Part shown: positions 17,380 through 28,200 of the stretch, piece after piece
How positions within the stretch are numbered: position 1 is the stretch's first letter
How the letters are laid out: each line of letters begins with the position of its first letter
NCBI GenBank assembly: GCA_017304675.1
Contig: JAFKLS010000016.1
Span: forward strand, 1 to 64,000
DNA length: 64,000 nucleotides
Source: Sphingobacteriia bacterium
GTDB taxonomy: Bacteria > Bacteroidota > Bacteroidia > Chitinophagales > Chitinophagaceae
Direction: 5' to 3'
Notes under the pieces: model-generated
What the model was told of the DNA's origin: nothing
Seen by the model: the letters and a program-made list of their open reading frames with translations, nothing else
The model's database searches: none
Position numbers and translations under genes: made by a program

Positions 17380-17811
17380 TTAATGCAGGTCTTTTTCCAT
17401 AACATAATGTGGTATGGTTACTTCTTCAAACCTGTTGCCAACAATAGAATAACCCAGTTTTTCATAAAAGCCCAAGGCTGTGTCACGGGCGTGCATGGTA
17501 AGCTTTTTATAGCCTGCATCTCTTGCTACGTTTTCGGCAAAAGCCATAATTACCCTGCCAATGCCTTTTCCCTGTAGCCCGGCAGAAACGGCCATTTGCC
17601 TGAGCCTTACCGTTCCTGGTGCTGTTTCTGTTAAAATACAACAGCCTTCTAATTTGTCATCATCAAAACAACCTATTAAAATATCGTTTTTTTCTTTTTC
17701 CAGGTCTTCCGCAGTAAAAGTAAGACCCAATGGTTTACGCAGGATCTGGTAACGCAGATCAACCATTTTTTTATAGTCTTCGGAGTTATGATCAATAATT
17801 TGTAATGCCAT
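17380..17811 (-). CDS. GNAT-family N-acetyltransferase
   Basis: The protein is 143 aa. The acetyl-CoA binding loop is VSAGLQGKGIGRVIM, and the end ALGFYEKLGYSIVGNRFEEVTIPHYVMEK matches small cytosolic GNAT proteins of the PhnO/YitI type. The substrate is unknown. It converges on the enoyl-CoA hydratase, with 11 bp between the stop codons. Confidence 0.85.
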   Translation of the reverse strand: MALQIIDHNSEDYKKMVDLRYQILRKPLGLTFTAEDLEKEKNDILIGCFDDDKLEGCCILTETAPGTVRLRQMAVSAGLQGKGIGRVIMAFAENVARDAGYKKLTMHARDTALGFYEKLGYSIVGNRFEEVTIPHYVMEKDLH

Positions 17812-17937
17812 TTCAATTAAGTTATGCTGAAGATAATCATCAATCCTGAAAAAATCGGCTAAATATTACTTTTTATCTGTGTACAATATCCGCAATACAG
17901 CTTGGGTAATTATCTTTAAAACTTCAATTCAATTATC

Positions 17938-19293
17938 ATGAGAAGATTTTTTTTGCTGGCTGTTACAATAGCATTAGGGAATATTATATATGCCCAAACC
18001 ACAATTAACAGAGATAAAGAAATAGAACAAATGGTTAAAGAGATAAATGCAGATTCTCTTCAATGGTATATAAAAACAATGGTAAGTTTTGGCACAAGAA
18101 ATACTTTGAGTACACAAAGTGATGCAAGAAGAGGTATTGGCGCTGCAAGAAATTGGGTATTGAACAAGTTTAATGAGTTTGCCAAACAAAGTAACGGAAG
18201 GCTAACCGCTTTTATAGATACGGTAACGTATAAAGCCGATAAGAGAAGGGTTGACAGGGATATTATTCTTGGTAATGTGGTAGCAACCTTAAAAGGAACC
18301 GATCCCAATGATAACAGGATATTTATCATCAGCGGTCATTTGGATAACATGAGAACCAATGTAATGGATAGTACGCTGGATGCACCCGGTGCAAATGATG
18401 ATGGTAGCGGAAGTGCTGCTGTTATTGAATGTGCAAGGGTTATGAGCAAACATAATTTTCCTGCAACCATCGTTTTTGTAACTGTTAGCGGTGAAGAGCA
18501 AGGCTTGCTGGGTGCCAATTATATGGCTGCAAAAGCAAAAAAAGAAAACTGGAACATTGAGGCTGTATTGAATAACGATATTATGGGCAGCAATAATACC
18601 AGCGAAACAAACATTATTGATAATACAAGAGTGAGGGTTTTTAGCGAGGGACTACCTTCTTATGAAACAGAGAAAAACGCAAAGCAAATAAGGCAGTATG
18701 GTTGGGAAAACGATGGCAGGGCCCGCCAGTTGGCACGCTACGTAAAAGAAGTTGGTGAACGATACGTAGAAAATCTAGAAGTAGTGATGGTATACAGGAA
18801 CGACAGGTTTTTACGTGGAGGCGATCATACGCCTTATGTTGACAATGGTTATGCTGCAGTTCGTATTACAGAAATGAATGAAAACTATTTTCATCAGCAC
18901 CAGGATGTAAGAAAAGAGAACGGCATTCAATACGGGGATTTACCGGAATTTATGGACTTTGAATATTTAAGGAAAAACACCGCTGTAAACCTTTCTAATC
19001 TTGCCAATTTAGCCAAAGCGCCGGCCATGCCGGAAGAAGTGAAAATAGAAACAAAGAAATTAAGCAACTATACTCAGTTAAATTGGAAAGCCCCTAAAAC
19101 AGGGAAGGTGAAAGGTTATTATGTATTGATAAGAGAAACCACCAGTGCATTCTGGCAAAAGAAATTTTTTACAAGCGAGATAGAAATAAAACTGCCTTAT
19201 AGTAAAGACAATTATTTTTTCGCAGTGCAAAGTGTTAATGAAACAGGTAATGAAAGCTTAGCAGTAGTGCCAACTGTGGCAGGTAGAAATTAA
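17938..19293 (+). CDS. M28-family zinc peptidase, secreted
   Basis: The protein is 451 aa with a signal peptide (FFLLAVTIALGNIIYAQ). The dizinc site motifs are in order: SGHLDN (His), APGANDDGSG (Asp), VSGEEQGLLG (Glu-Glu), NNDIMG (Asp) and GGDHTPYVDNG (His). A fibronectin-III-like domain follows from about residue 360 (VKIETKKLSNYTQLNWKAP). M28 enzymes are aminopeptidases, and here the enzyme is periplasmic or extracellular. It is 6 bp ahead of nth, so the two are probably co-transcribed. Confidence 0.92.
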   Translation: MRRFFLLAVTIALGNIIYAQTTINRDKEIEQMVKEINADSLQWYIKTMVSFGTRNTLSTQSDARRGIGAARNWVLNKFNEFAKQSNGRLTAFIDTVTYKADKRRVDRDIILGNVVATLKGTDPNDNRIFIISGHLDNMRTNVMDSTLDAPGANDDGSGSAAVIECARVMSKHNFPATIVFVTVSGEEQGLLGANYMAAKAKKENWNIEAVLNNDIMGSNNTSETNIIDNTRVRVFSEGLPSYETEKNAKQIRQYGWENDGRARQLARYVKEVGERYVENLEVVMVYRNDRFLRGGDHTPYVDNGYAAVRITEMNENYFHQHQDVRKENGIQYGDLPEFMDFEYLRKNTAVNLSNLANLAKAPAMPEEVKIETKKLSNYTQLNWKAPKTGKVKGYYVLIRETTSAFWQKKFFTSEIEIKLPYSKDNYFFAVQSVNETGNESLAVVPTVAGRN

Positions 19294-19299
19294 TATATT

Positions 19300-19941
19300 A
19301 TGACGAAGAAAGAACGTTATCATTTTATTATAGATTACTTTCAGCAACATGCACCCAATGCTGAAACAGAATTGATATATGATAGCCCTTATGAATTATT
19401 GGTGGCGGTTATTCTATCTGCTCAATGTACAGATGTTCGTGTTAATCAAACAACCCCGGCTATTTTCAGACGGTATCCTAACCCGCAAAAATTAGCCAAA
19501 GCAACGTTTGATGAATTGTTTCCACTCATAAAAAGTATTTCCTATCCTAATAATAAAACAAAGCATTTAATAGGTATGGCCAATATGCTGTTAGAAAAGT
19601 TTAACGGCGAAGTACCTATGACTGTTGATGAATTAATACAGTTACCTGGTGTTGGAAGAAAAACAGCCAATGTAGTTACCAGCGTGATAGATAAACAACC
19701 CAATATGGCTGTAGATACGCATGTATTTAGGGTAAGCGCCAGGTTGGGATTAACAACCAACGCCACAACACCATTGGCAGCGGAAAAGCAATTGATACAG
19801 TATATACCGGAAGAATTGGTGCACAAAGCCCATCATTGGTTAATATTGCATGGCAGGTATACCTGTTTGGCAAGGAATCCTAAATGCGGGGAATGCGGGC
19901 TCACCGAAATTTGTAAATATTATAAACAAAAGGAGAAATAA
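19300..19941 (+). CDS. nth: Endonuclease III
   Basis: The protein is 213 aa, the usual length. The helix-hairpin-helix is LPGVGRKTANVV with catalytic Lys at K121, and the catalytic Asp is in VDTHVFRV (D139). The C-terminal 4Fe-4S loop is C-x6-C-x2-C-x5-C (CLARNPKCGECGLTEIC). It excises oxidised pyrimidines and cuts abasic sites in base excision repair. It is in an operon with the M28 peptidase, which has no obvious functional link. Confidence 0.96.
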   Translation: MTKKERYHFIIDYFQQHAPNAETELIYDSPYELLVAVILSAQCTDVRVNQTTPAIFRRYPNPQKLAKATFDELFPLIKSISYPNNKTKHLIGMANMLLEKFNGEVPMTVDELIQLPGVGRKTANVVTSVIDKQPNMAVDTHVFRVSARLGLTTNATTPLAAEKQLIQYIPEELVHKAHHWLILHGRYTCLARNPKCGECGLTEICKYYKQKEK

Positions 19942-19990
19942 ATGTTATTTCGCCGAACACAATAAAACAAGCTTTGTGATTTAAATAAAA

Positions 19991-20023
19991 AATTTGCCGG
20001 TGCAATTAAGAAACCGGCAAATT
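19991..20023. terminator. Bidirectional terminator between nth and the reductase
   Basis: AATTTGCCGG (19991-20000) pairs with CCGGCAAATT (20014-20023) around a 13-nt loop. It serves both convergent genes. Confidence 0.8.
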
Positions 20024-20051
20024 TATTTTCTTCAAAATAATATAATAAGTA

Positions 20052-20777
20052 TTAACCGTATAACTCTAAGTGAATATCTTTCTTATCGTAACCCAGGGCA
20101 AGTATTCTTTGTTTGGCCTCATCAATCATATTCTTCCAGCCACACAAATAAAAATGTGCTGCTCTTTTTTCAGTACTTAGTAATTGCTCGTATACCTGGT
20201 GTACATAACCCTTATACTGCCCTTCTGCAACAACTTCTTCCCGCGAAAAAGCAGGATGATAAAAGAAATTAAGTTCTTTGGTTTGTAATGCTTTTAATTC
20301 GGCAGGATACAAGGCATCCTGAAATTTTCTGCATCCGAAAATGAGATGAATATTTTGGTGAGCTATTTTTTGTTGATGGATAAATGTAGACATGGCCCTG
20401 AAGGGCGCAATACCCGTGCCTGTACAAATAAAATACAGGTCTTTATCAATAATATCCGGTAATGTAAATTTACCCTGAGGCCCGCGTAAAGTTAGTTCGC
20501 TGCCAACAGAAACGTTGTTGAACAAGTAAGTAGTGCCCAATCCGCCTTCCAGCAAAACAATAATGAGTTCAACTACATTGGTTCCATCGGGAGCAGAAGC
20601 AATGGAATAACTTCTCCATCTTTTATTTTTTTGTTCATGAATAGGCAGGTCAAGCGTTATAAATTGCCCGGCTTCAAACTTAAAATTATCCGTTCCCTGT
20701 ACTTCTATCCAAAATCTTTTGGTAGAAGGGGTTTCATCTTTTATATCAATTACTTTACCGGTGGTCCATTCTAGCAT
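20052..20777 (-). CDS. Ferredoxin-NADP reductase-like flavoprotein
   Basis: The start is the ATG at 20775-20777, which begins the FAD-binding barrel at MLEWTTGKVIDIKDETPSTKR; an upstream start adds 12 residues. The protein is 241 aa. The FAD motif is RWRSYSIAS and the NAD(P) motif is ICTGTGIAPFRAM, with the C-terminal YLCGWKNMID segment. It moves electrons between NAD(P)H and a small partner such as ferredoxin or flavodoxin. There is no 2Fe-2S domain, so an Fpr-type reductase is more likely than a multi-domain oxygenase reductase. Confidence 0.85.
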   Translation of the reverse strand: MLEWTTGKVIDIKDETPSTKRFWIEVQGTDNFKFEAGQFITLDLPIHEQKNKRWRSYSIASAPDGTNVVELIIVLLEGGLGTTYLFNNVSVGSELTLRGPQGKFTLPDIIDKDLYFICTGTGIAPFRAMSTFIHQQKIAHQNIHLIFGCRKFQDALYPAELKALQTKELNFFYHPAFSREEVVAEGQYKGYVHQVYEQLLSTEKRAAHFYLCGWKNMIDEAKQRILALGYDKKDIHLELYG

Positions 20778-20833
20778 AAAAGAAAATTTTGCTAATATAC
20801 TAATGCAAAGCAAGATTTCTAGCGATCAAAATT

Positions 20834-20864
20834 AAAAAGCCACGCATTCGATTGCGTGGCTAAC
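20834..20864 (-). terminator. Terminator of the S8 peptidase gene
   Basis: AGCCACGCA (20838-20846) pairs with TGCGTGGCT (20853-20861), with a T-rich tail on the minus strand. Confidence 0.8.
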
Positions 20865-20906
20865 AGATTATAATTTAGTGATTGGTATGATTAACCATGC
20901 TCTTAT

Positions 20907-23900
20907 TTATTTAGCAACCAGGATTTTTTTCCTGTATATTTTATTACCGCTCTGCACTTTTAAAATATAAGTATCGCTTGCCAGTTCTGTAACAGCATAT
21001 TGCTTATTGAATTTACCAACAAAGGCGGTATACGATTCACTAAATGCTTTTTGTCCGTTACTGCCAATCAATTCTACATTAATATCGGCCTTGGTATTAA
21101 TTGTGAAACTTACATTAAGTACACTGGATGCCGGGTTGGGCGAGGTGATCAGTCCTATTTCCGAATCATTGGCAACCACAACAGCAGTAACCGTGAATAC
21201 AGAATTATTAGAAGCTTGCTGGCAACCATAAGTGTCTGTGGCAATAGTATAATAAGTACCAGATGCAGTTGGTGTGTAAGTTGCATTTGTTGCGCCGTTA
21301 ATGGCCGTACCTCCATTTGTATACCATTGTATGGTTGAGCCGGGTGGTATAGTACTGGTTAATGTATTTCCGGACTGTGTAACAACAGGTGCAGTTGCTG
21401 TTGTTGGGGTAATTGCAGCTTTAGCGCTTAAACAATCTGAAGACACAATTTGCATATCATATAAATAGTAATAGAAATTTTGATAATAATTAGGATCGGT
21501 AGTTGAAGTGGCGCTGTTTCCAGTAATTTGAAAAATACCTGATGGGCCAAATGGATACGGACTGCCGGTTACACTATTGTTCCTGAAAATAGTTGCACTG
21601 CCATCTGTTATCACAATAATAGAATGTGAGCCTGCCGGTAGTAACAGGTTAATGTTAAACACACGACCTGTATCGGTAAGATCGTTTCCTGTTTGGGCTC
21701 CTGGTAATGGATTGGCGTTTGTTGAATAAACATCAATCGTTGTACTGGCTAATGCAGTATAGCTGTACGAACCATCGCTGTTAACGGTGCCAATATCGGC
21801 AGCTATGAATGTTACTTTACCGGGAAACCTTGTATACAATCTTGCAGATTTCAAAACCACATCAAATGCAGCATTATACTTCATAAAATTTCCACCATTA
21901 GCCTGGTAACCGCCGCCATTGGGGAATAGCGCTTTATTTGCCAGGCCAACTTTGGTTTGAAAACCACTTTGTAAATAATATGTTCCGGCACTACCGGAAA
22001 CAGACGCCGAAGTGCCATAAGCAATAGGCGAGGTGGAAGTGCTGCTATTGTACCAAAAATATTTACCCGTTGCAGAAGGAGTTGTTACCGATAGAAGTGT
22101 ATTATTACCGCATATCCTGGCAGTACCTGCAGGCGCATTTGGTGTTGCAGCAATGGTAATAGTAGATGAGTAAGTATTGTCTGAAGTATCCTGGTCGCCA
22201 ACTAAAGTAGCTGTAGTGGTTATTGTATAACTTGTTCCTGCAGTTGTAGCTACCGGTGTTTGAAATGGATATACAAAATAAGTTCCTGCGGAAAGTGTGC
22301 CGTTAAAGGTTTCATTAAGTGTAGCAATTGTAGTGGTTCCGCTTTTAATTACTGCTGTTAACGGAATATTTGTTTTGTCTACGCTTCCTTTATTTTGCAG
22401 GGTAACACTTATGTATTGTAAATTATTAGCACAATCGCCGCTAATTGGAGAGCTTAGTCCTGAAACTGCAATATTATTGCTTGGGGCAACAACTTTTACT
22501 CTGTAATCTTCAGTTTCGCCTACCGCGTAATTACCACATGCATTAATGTCTGAAGGGTTGCTGGTTTCCTGAACAATTACCCTCATCAGCATATAATTGC
22601 CAACAGTAATGGTACTAATGTCCGGAGTAGTAATATTGGTGCTGAATGTACCGGTACTGCCATTAATCATACCGGTAGCTACCAATTCGTTGGCATCAAA
22701 AACATTATTATTGTTATAATCTATAAATACTTTAATAATTCTTGGATTAGCGGAGCCATCGCGGGTATTGGTACTAATTCTGATAGGAATTGTTTGTGTT
22801 GGCTCTATGCTGGCCGTGTATTTGGTATAATCATTATAGCCTGCTGTGGAAACATTTTTATTGGTAATACCGGCAAATGCAATGCTATCAATTTTAGCTC
22901 CTGCTGTGGTGGTATTACCTGAAGAGGTACAAAAAGCAGTGCCTCCTATATTACCTCCGCTGATTACTAACGAGTAATTCTGTTTTCCTGAGTTTCCAAT
23001 AATGGTTCCCTTGTTAGAAACAGTAATAGTATAGGTTTGCCCGGGAACAATGCTATCCACGTTCACTTTTTCAACATTATCTAATTTATTGTCTCCTTTT
23101 GTTGCTGCAGCACTTGGATTAGTCCCATCTAATACCCAGGGATAATAAGTAGAACTTCCTTTAGTAACTCTTAAATCCAAATCGTTTACCAGTTTAGGTG
23201 TTGGATCGTTTAAATATTTTGACGGATCTGTTTGTACGCTGCCTGCGGGATCAGACCAGGCCAGTGTAGCCATTAGCTGCCCCTTACCAGTAGCTACTAC
23301 CGTAACAGTATTGGGTGTGCCACTGGTTAACTGTTGTTCAAGAATAAGATGATTATTGAGGTTGTTGGATTTAATAACATCTGTTGCTCTTTTAATATTC
23401 AATAACCCCCAGCCAAATTGATAATCTGGTCCATCGGAAGGTCCTGCTTCGTCTGCTGTGTGAATGGCAAGAGCTTTTAATGTAGAAGACCACATAAACG
23501 AACCGCTGTGTACCTGATTATAATACTCCTGTAATAAAAGCAAAGATCCCGTTGCACTGGGAGAAGCCATAGAAGTACCGCTGAAAGAAGAATAAGCTGT
23601 ATTGGAAGTAGAAACGGAAGATGTTACGTTTACCCCATCTGCAACAACATCGGGTTTTATCCGTCCATCATCTGTCGGACCCCAAGCGCTGAAGGCAGTC
23701 ATCACCACATCAGAAGCTTTGGAATAACCATAAGGTAAAGGGTTTACAGCGCCTACTGTTAAAATATTTTTGGCATTGGCATAAGTGGCTATTGTGTTAT
23801 ACGAATCGTTATTACTAATACCTGCAGGCCTGTTACCGGAAGCAACCATCTGGTAATTGCTGTTGTATCGGTAGTAAGGTTGCCCAACAGCAGGGCCGTT

Positions 23901-24704
23901 CTCGTTCCTAGGATTACCGGCAGCAAATACCGGCAGGTAACCCGGATTTTTTGTTAAGGTTGAATCTAAAAGAGCGGCGTTGTTATCATAATAGCCGAAT
24001 TTATAATCTTCAGTGGCGCCGGGATCACCATACCACTCCCATCTGGGTGTTGCCACACTGGTATTGTAATACCAGCCTGCAATAGTGCCATAAGAGTGGT
24101 TAGAGACCAAAAGATTAGGAGCTTCAGACATGATCTCAGAAACATGGTTATTAAAGTTATAAGCAATAAGCTGTTGTGCTCCATTGGCCATTCCTTTTGC
24201 AACTGGGTTCACACCACTGGCAATCATAGTGCCTGCAACATGTGTAGGGTGGTCTGTAACATTTTGTGCTTCTGCATCCTTCCACAAAATCCTGCCTGTT
24301 AATTCTACGTGTGTGGTTAATGGGGTGCCGCCATCCCAAATAGCTATTTTTCCTTTAACGCTATTTGATGAACCTGTAAGGTTTAACCCTGTACTGCCAC
24401 CTGGCCATAAATTATTTGTGCCGATAGTAGCAGCAGAAATGGTGTTATTATAAGTTCTGAAATAAATAGGTTTACCAAAAATATCTGTACCAACCAATCT
24501 GGCACGGGTATTGTCTCGCCCTGAAAATTCTAATGCCCAGCCTTTAGACCTTGCCAGGGTGAGGGCATGATTGTAGTTTGAAGATTCTTTTTTAAAATAC
24601 TCTTTAGCCGCCTGTTCTGATAAAATCTTGTTATTGGCATTTTGTGCAAATACCAATTGGGCCACCAATAGAAATAGAGGAGCCAATGCCTTTTTTTTCG
24701 TCAT
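20907..24704 (-). CDS. Large secreted subtilisin-like (S8) serine peptidase with T9SS domain
   Basis: The start ATG is at 24702-24704. The protein is 1265 aa with a signal peptide (LFLLVAQLVFAQ). The S8 catalytic triad is D124 (AIWDGG), H155 (DHPTHVAGT) and S378 (FSGTSMASP), with N264 in AAGNPRN. A beta-sandwich follows, then a GEVED-type segment (VFIDYNNNNVFDANEL ... GETEDYRV), Ig-like repeats (PTASGTYYTI) and a type A T9SS sorting domain (SPNPASSVLNVSF onwards). It is a surface or secreted protease for extracellular protein breakdown. It is monocistronic. Confidence 0.92.
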   Translation of the reverse strand: MTKKKALAPLFLLVAQLVFAQNANNKILSEQAAKEYFKKESSNYNHALTLARSKGWALEFSGRDNTRARLVGTDIFGKPIYFRTYNNTISAATIGTNNLWPGGSTGLNLTGSSNSVKGKIAIWDGGTPLTTHVELTGRILWKDAEAQNVTDHPTHVAGTMIASGVNPVAKGMANGAQQLIAYNFNNHVSEIMSEAPNLLVSNHSYGTIAGWYYNTSVATPRWEWYGDPGATEDYKFGYYDNNAALLDSTLTKNPGYLPVFAAGNPRNENGPAVGQPYYRYNSNYQMVASGNRPAGISNNDSYNTIATYANAKNILTVGAVNPLPYGYSKASDVVMTAFSAWGPTDDGRIKPDVVADGVNVTSSVSTSNTAYSSFSGTSMASPSATGSLLLLQEYYNQVHSGSFMWSSTLKALAIHTADEAGPSDGPDYQFGWGLLNIKRATDVIKSNNLNNHLILEQQLTSGTPNTVTVVATGKGQLMATLAWSDPAGSVQTDPSKYLNDPTPKLVNDLDLRVTKGSSTYYPWVLDGTNPSAAATKGDNKLDNVEKVNVDSIVPGQTYTITVSNKGTIIGNSGKQNYSLVISGGNIGGTAFCTSSGNTTTAGAKIDSIAFAGITNKNVSTAGYNDYTKYTASIEPTQTIPIRISTNTRDGSANPRIIKVFIDYNNNNVFDANELVATGMINGSTGTFSTNITTPDISTITVGNYMLMRVIVQETSNPSDINACGNYAVGETEDYRVKVVAPSNNIAVSGLSSPISGDCANNLQYISVTLQNKGSVDKTNIPLTAVIKSGTTTIATLNETFNGTLSAGTYFVYPFQTPVATTAGTSYTITTTATLVGDQDTSDNTYSSTITIAATPNAPAGTARICGNNTLLSVTTPSATGKYFWYNSSTSTSPIAYGTSASVSGSAGTYYLQSGFQTKVGLANKALFPNGGGYQANGGNFMKYNAAFDVVLKSARLYTRFPGKVTFIAADIGTVNSDGSYSYTALASTTIDVYSTNANPLPGAQTGNDLTDTGRVFNINLLLPAGSHSIIVITDGSATIFRNNSVTGSPYPFGPSGIFQITGNSATSTTDPNYYQNFYYYLYDMQIVSSDCLSAKAAITPTTATAPVVTQSGNTLTSTIPPGSTIQWYTNGGTAINGATNATYTPTASGTYYTIATDTYGCQQASNNSVFTVTAVVVANDSEIGLITSPNPASSVLNVSFTINTKADINVELIGSNGQKAFSESYTAFVGKFNKQYAVTELASDTYILKVQSGNKIYRKKILVAK

Positions 24705-24767
24705 AATCAAAATTTTGCCTTATCAATTTTCATTAAATTTAGATACTTTCAAGATTCAAATTGTGGC

Positions 24768-25235
24768 ATGCTTAAAAAACTTTTAATATTGTTTATAGGA
24801 GCCCCAATAATCGTTGGTTGCGTACACAGCAAAAACTTTCAGGAACCCGGCGCCCCAAAGCAGGGGGTTACAGGCATAGTTAAAGAGGTTTATGGCAACC
24901 AGATGCCTTCACCAGGAATGCCTTTGCCTCAGCCAAGGCCTATTAAAACAACGGTTTATATTTATACACTAACCCATATTTCCGAAACACGGCAGCAAGG
25001 GCTTGAGCCTTTTTTCAGTAAGATAAATACAAGGTTTATTGACTCGGTGGTTACAGACACGGGTGGATATTTTAGAAAAGAGTTGCCTGTTGGCAAATAT
25101 TCTCTCTTTTTAAAAGTGAACGGGCTGTTCTTCGCCAACAGTTACGATATTGAAAACAATATTCAACCCGTAGAAATTGAAGCAAGGAAATGGACGGAGG
25201 TAAAAATTTCTTTAAATCATAAAGCAGTTTATTAA
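24768..25235 (+). CDS. Small lipoprotein with a carboxypeptidase-regulatory-like fold
   Basis: The protein is 155 aa. The start MLKKLLILFIGAPIIVGC is a lipoprotein signal with lipobox IVGC. The later part (SVVTDTGGYFRKELPVGKYSLFLKVNG) has the pattern of a transthyretin-like or carboxypeptidase-regulatory-like module. It lies 48 bp ahead of mfd in the same direction, but mfd has its own promoter. The function is unknown. Confidence 0.7.
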   Translation: MLKKLLILFIGAPIIVGCVHSKNFQEPGAPKQGVTGIVKEVYGNQMPSPGMPLPQPRPIKTTVYIYTLTHISETRQQGLEPFFSKINTRFIDSVVTDTGGYFRKELPVGKYSLFLKVNGLFFANSYDIENNIQPVEIEARKWTEVKISLNHKAVY

Positions 25236-25265
25236 TGGCTGCTTTCTAAATCGTTTTTCTGCGTT

Positions 25266-25273
25266 TATATTTG
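25266..25273 (+). promoter_or_regulatory. Promoter -7 element directly before mfd
   Basis: TATATTTG fits TAnnTTTG and ends 10 bp before the mfd ATG. The transcript would have only a few nucleotides of leader. No convincing -33 was seen. Confidence 0.5.
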
Positions 25274-25283
25274 CGCCTCTTTT

Positions 25284-28200
25284 ATGAACCTGGGTTTGTT
25301 GTTAGAAAAATATCAGCAAGATACCCGCCTTTTCCAGTTGGCGGACAGGCTATCCTTTGCCAGGGGTTTACAGGAAAATGATGCTCAAAAAATTTATCTG
25401 AAAAACTTGTTAGGCAGCAGCACAGAGTTTGTTGTAGCATCTGTTTTCAATCATCCATCCGCAAAAGAAATAAATCACCTGGTAGTGTTAAACGATGCTG
25501 AAGAAGCGGCCTATTTTCATAATACCCTTGAAAACCTCACTTCAGCCCTTGATCTTTTTTATTTTCCTTCCTCATTCAAAAACAGGAAAAATTTTCGTTT
25601 ACTCAACTCTTCGCATGTAATGCTGCGTACAGAAATGTTAACCAAACTTTCTATTGGCGGTAATCGGAAAATAATCATCACTTACCCTGAAGCGCTGTTT
25701 GAGAAAGTGGTATTGCCAAGAACGTTGAGCAGCAATATTATTCAGATTAAAACAAACGATACAATTAACCTGGACAGTTTGATGGAGTTGTTTGTGATGT
25801 ATGGATTTGAGAGAACAGATTTTGTGTATGAACCGGGGCAGTTTGCTTTACGTGGCGGCATACTGGATATTTATTCTTTTGGGAACGAGAAACCATATAG
25901 GGTTGAGTTGTTTGGCAATGAAGTAGACAGCATCAGGATATTTGATCCGGAAACACAACTGAGCGAAAGAAAATTGTTGCAGGTTTCTATCATTCCGAAT
26001 GTGGAAACGCAATTTGAAAGTGGGGAGAAAGTAACGTTGTTAGAATTTCTTCCGGAGAATACTATTGTATGGTTGAAAGATTGGGATGTGATCAAAGAAA
26101 AAATTGAAGTACAGGAAGAAGATCTGGGAATGTTTTTGGAACGGTCAACAGTCAATGGTCAACAGTCAACAGAAGAAGATGAGGAAGACGATACAAAAAT
26201 TTTAAAAGAAGTTTCGTTACAGGACTTTGTTCCTGCTGCAACGATTCAACGACAAATTCAACAACGACATTTAATTGAATTCGGTTACAAATCTCATTTA
26301 TCCAATGTTGAAATTGAGTTCAAAACAAAATCGCAACCTTCATTCAACAGGCAGTTCGATTTATTGATAAAAGACCTGAAAGCTCATGAGGCTGCAGGCT
26401 TCAGCATTTTTATTTTCGCTGAACAATCAAGGCAATTGGAAAGATTGTATTCCATCTTTAAAGACCTGAATACAGAAATTCAATTCACACAAATTGCAAC
26501 ATCTATTCACGAAGGTTTTATTGATGATGACCTGAAAATTGTTTGTTATACTGATCATCAGATATTTCAGCGTTATCACAAATACAGAGTTAAGCAGGCA
26601 TACAATAAAAACAAAGCACTTACTTTAAAAACATTGCGTGATTTACAGCCGGGAGATTTTGTAACGCATCTTGATCATGGTGTTGGAAGATACAGCGGTT
26701 TGCAAAAATTAGAAGTGAATGGCAAGTTGCAGGAAGCAGTAAGAATTATTTATAAAGACAGCGATATTTTATATGTTAATATCAATTCGCTGCATAAGAT
26801 TTCTAAATACACCGGTAAAGACGGAACGGAACCCAAGATTAATAAATTAGGTAGTGATGTTTGGAATAAACTGAAAGAGAAAACCAAAACCAAAGTAAAA
26901 GAAATTGCTTTCGATTTAATTAAACTGTACGCTCAACGAAAGGCACAACAAGGCTTTCAGCACATGCCGGATAATTATTTGCAAACAGAATTGGAAGCAA
27001 GTTTTATTTATGAAGACACTCCCGATCAAAGCAAAGCAACTGCCGATGTGAAGAAAGACATGGAATCTCCTTCGCCAATGGATAGGCTGGTTTGCGGGGA
27101 TGTTGGTTTTGGTAAAACAGAAATTGCTATTCGTGCAGCCTTCAAAACCTGTTGCGATGGTAAACAGGCTGCGGTGCTTGTTCCAACAACAATTTTGGCG
27201 TATCAACATTATCAAACTTTTAAAAACAGGCTAAGAGATTTTCCAATTACGGTAGATTATATCAACCGGTTCAAATCGTCTAAAGAAAAAAAAGAAACAC
27301 TTCAAAAATTATCGGAAGGTAAAATTGATATCATAGTTGGAACACATGGCTTATTGGGAAAAGATGTGAAGTTTAAAGATTTGGGTTTGATGGTAATTGA
27401 TGAAGAACAAAAATTTGGTGTTGCACATAAAGAAAAACTGAAACTCTTAAAAACAAATGTTGATTCGCTAACGCTTACGGCTACCCCAATTCCCAGAACA
27501 TTACAATTTAGTTTAATGGGTGCAAGGGACCTGAGTATTATTAATACGCCGCCGCCTAATCGCCAACCCATTCAAACGGAAGTGAATGTTTTTAACGATG
27601 ATTTTATTAGAGATGCCATTTATTTTGAAACAGAAAGAGGCGGGCAGGTTTTCTTTATTCACAATCGTGTGCAGGGCCTGCAGGAAATGTGTGGCTTAAT
27701 TCAAGCCTTATGCCCTGATTTAAGTATCTCTTATGCCCACGGGCAAATGGATGGAGACCAACTGGAAGAAAGGATTTTAGATTTTATTGATAAAAAATAT
27801 GATGTATTGGTTTGTACCAATATTGTTGAAAGCGGAGTAGATATTCCGAACGTAAATACCATCATTGTTAATAATGCACATCAGTTTGGGCTGAGCGATC
27901 TGCACCAATTACGTGGAAGAGTAGGAAGAAGTAATAAAAAAGCATTCTGTTATTTGTTGGCGCCACCCATGAGTACATTACCCACAGACTCCAGGAAACG
28001 CCTGCAAACATTGGAACAGTTCAGCGATTTGGGAAGTGGCTTCCAGATTGCCATGCGAGACCTGGACATTCGCGGTGCCGGAAATATGTTGGGAGGCGAG
28101 CAAAGTGGTTTTATGGCAGAAATTGGTTTTGAAATGTACCAGAAAATATTAGACGAAGCCATCAGGGAACTGAAACGTACTGCTTTTAAAGACCTCTTTC

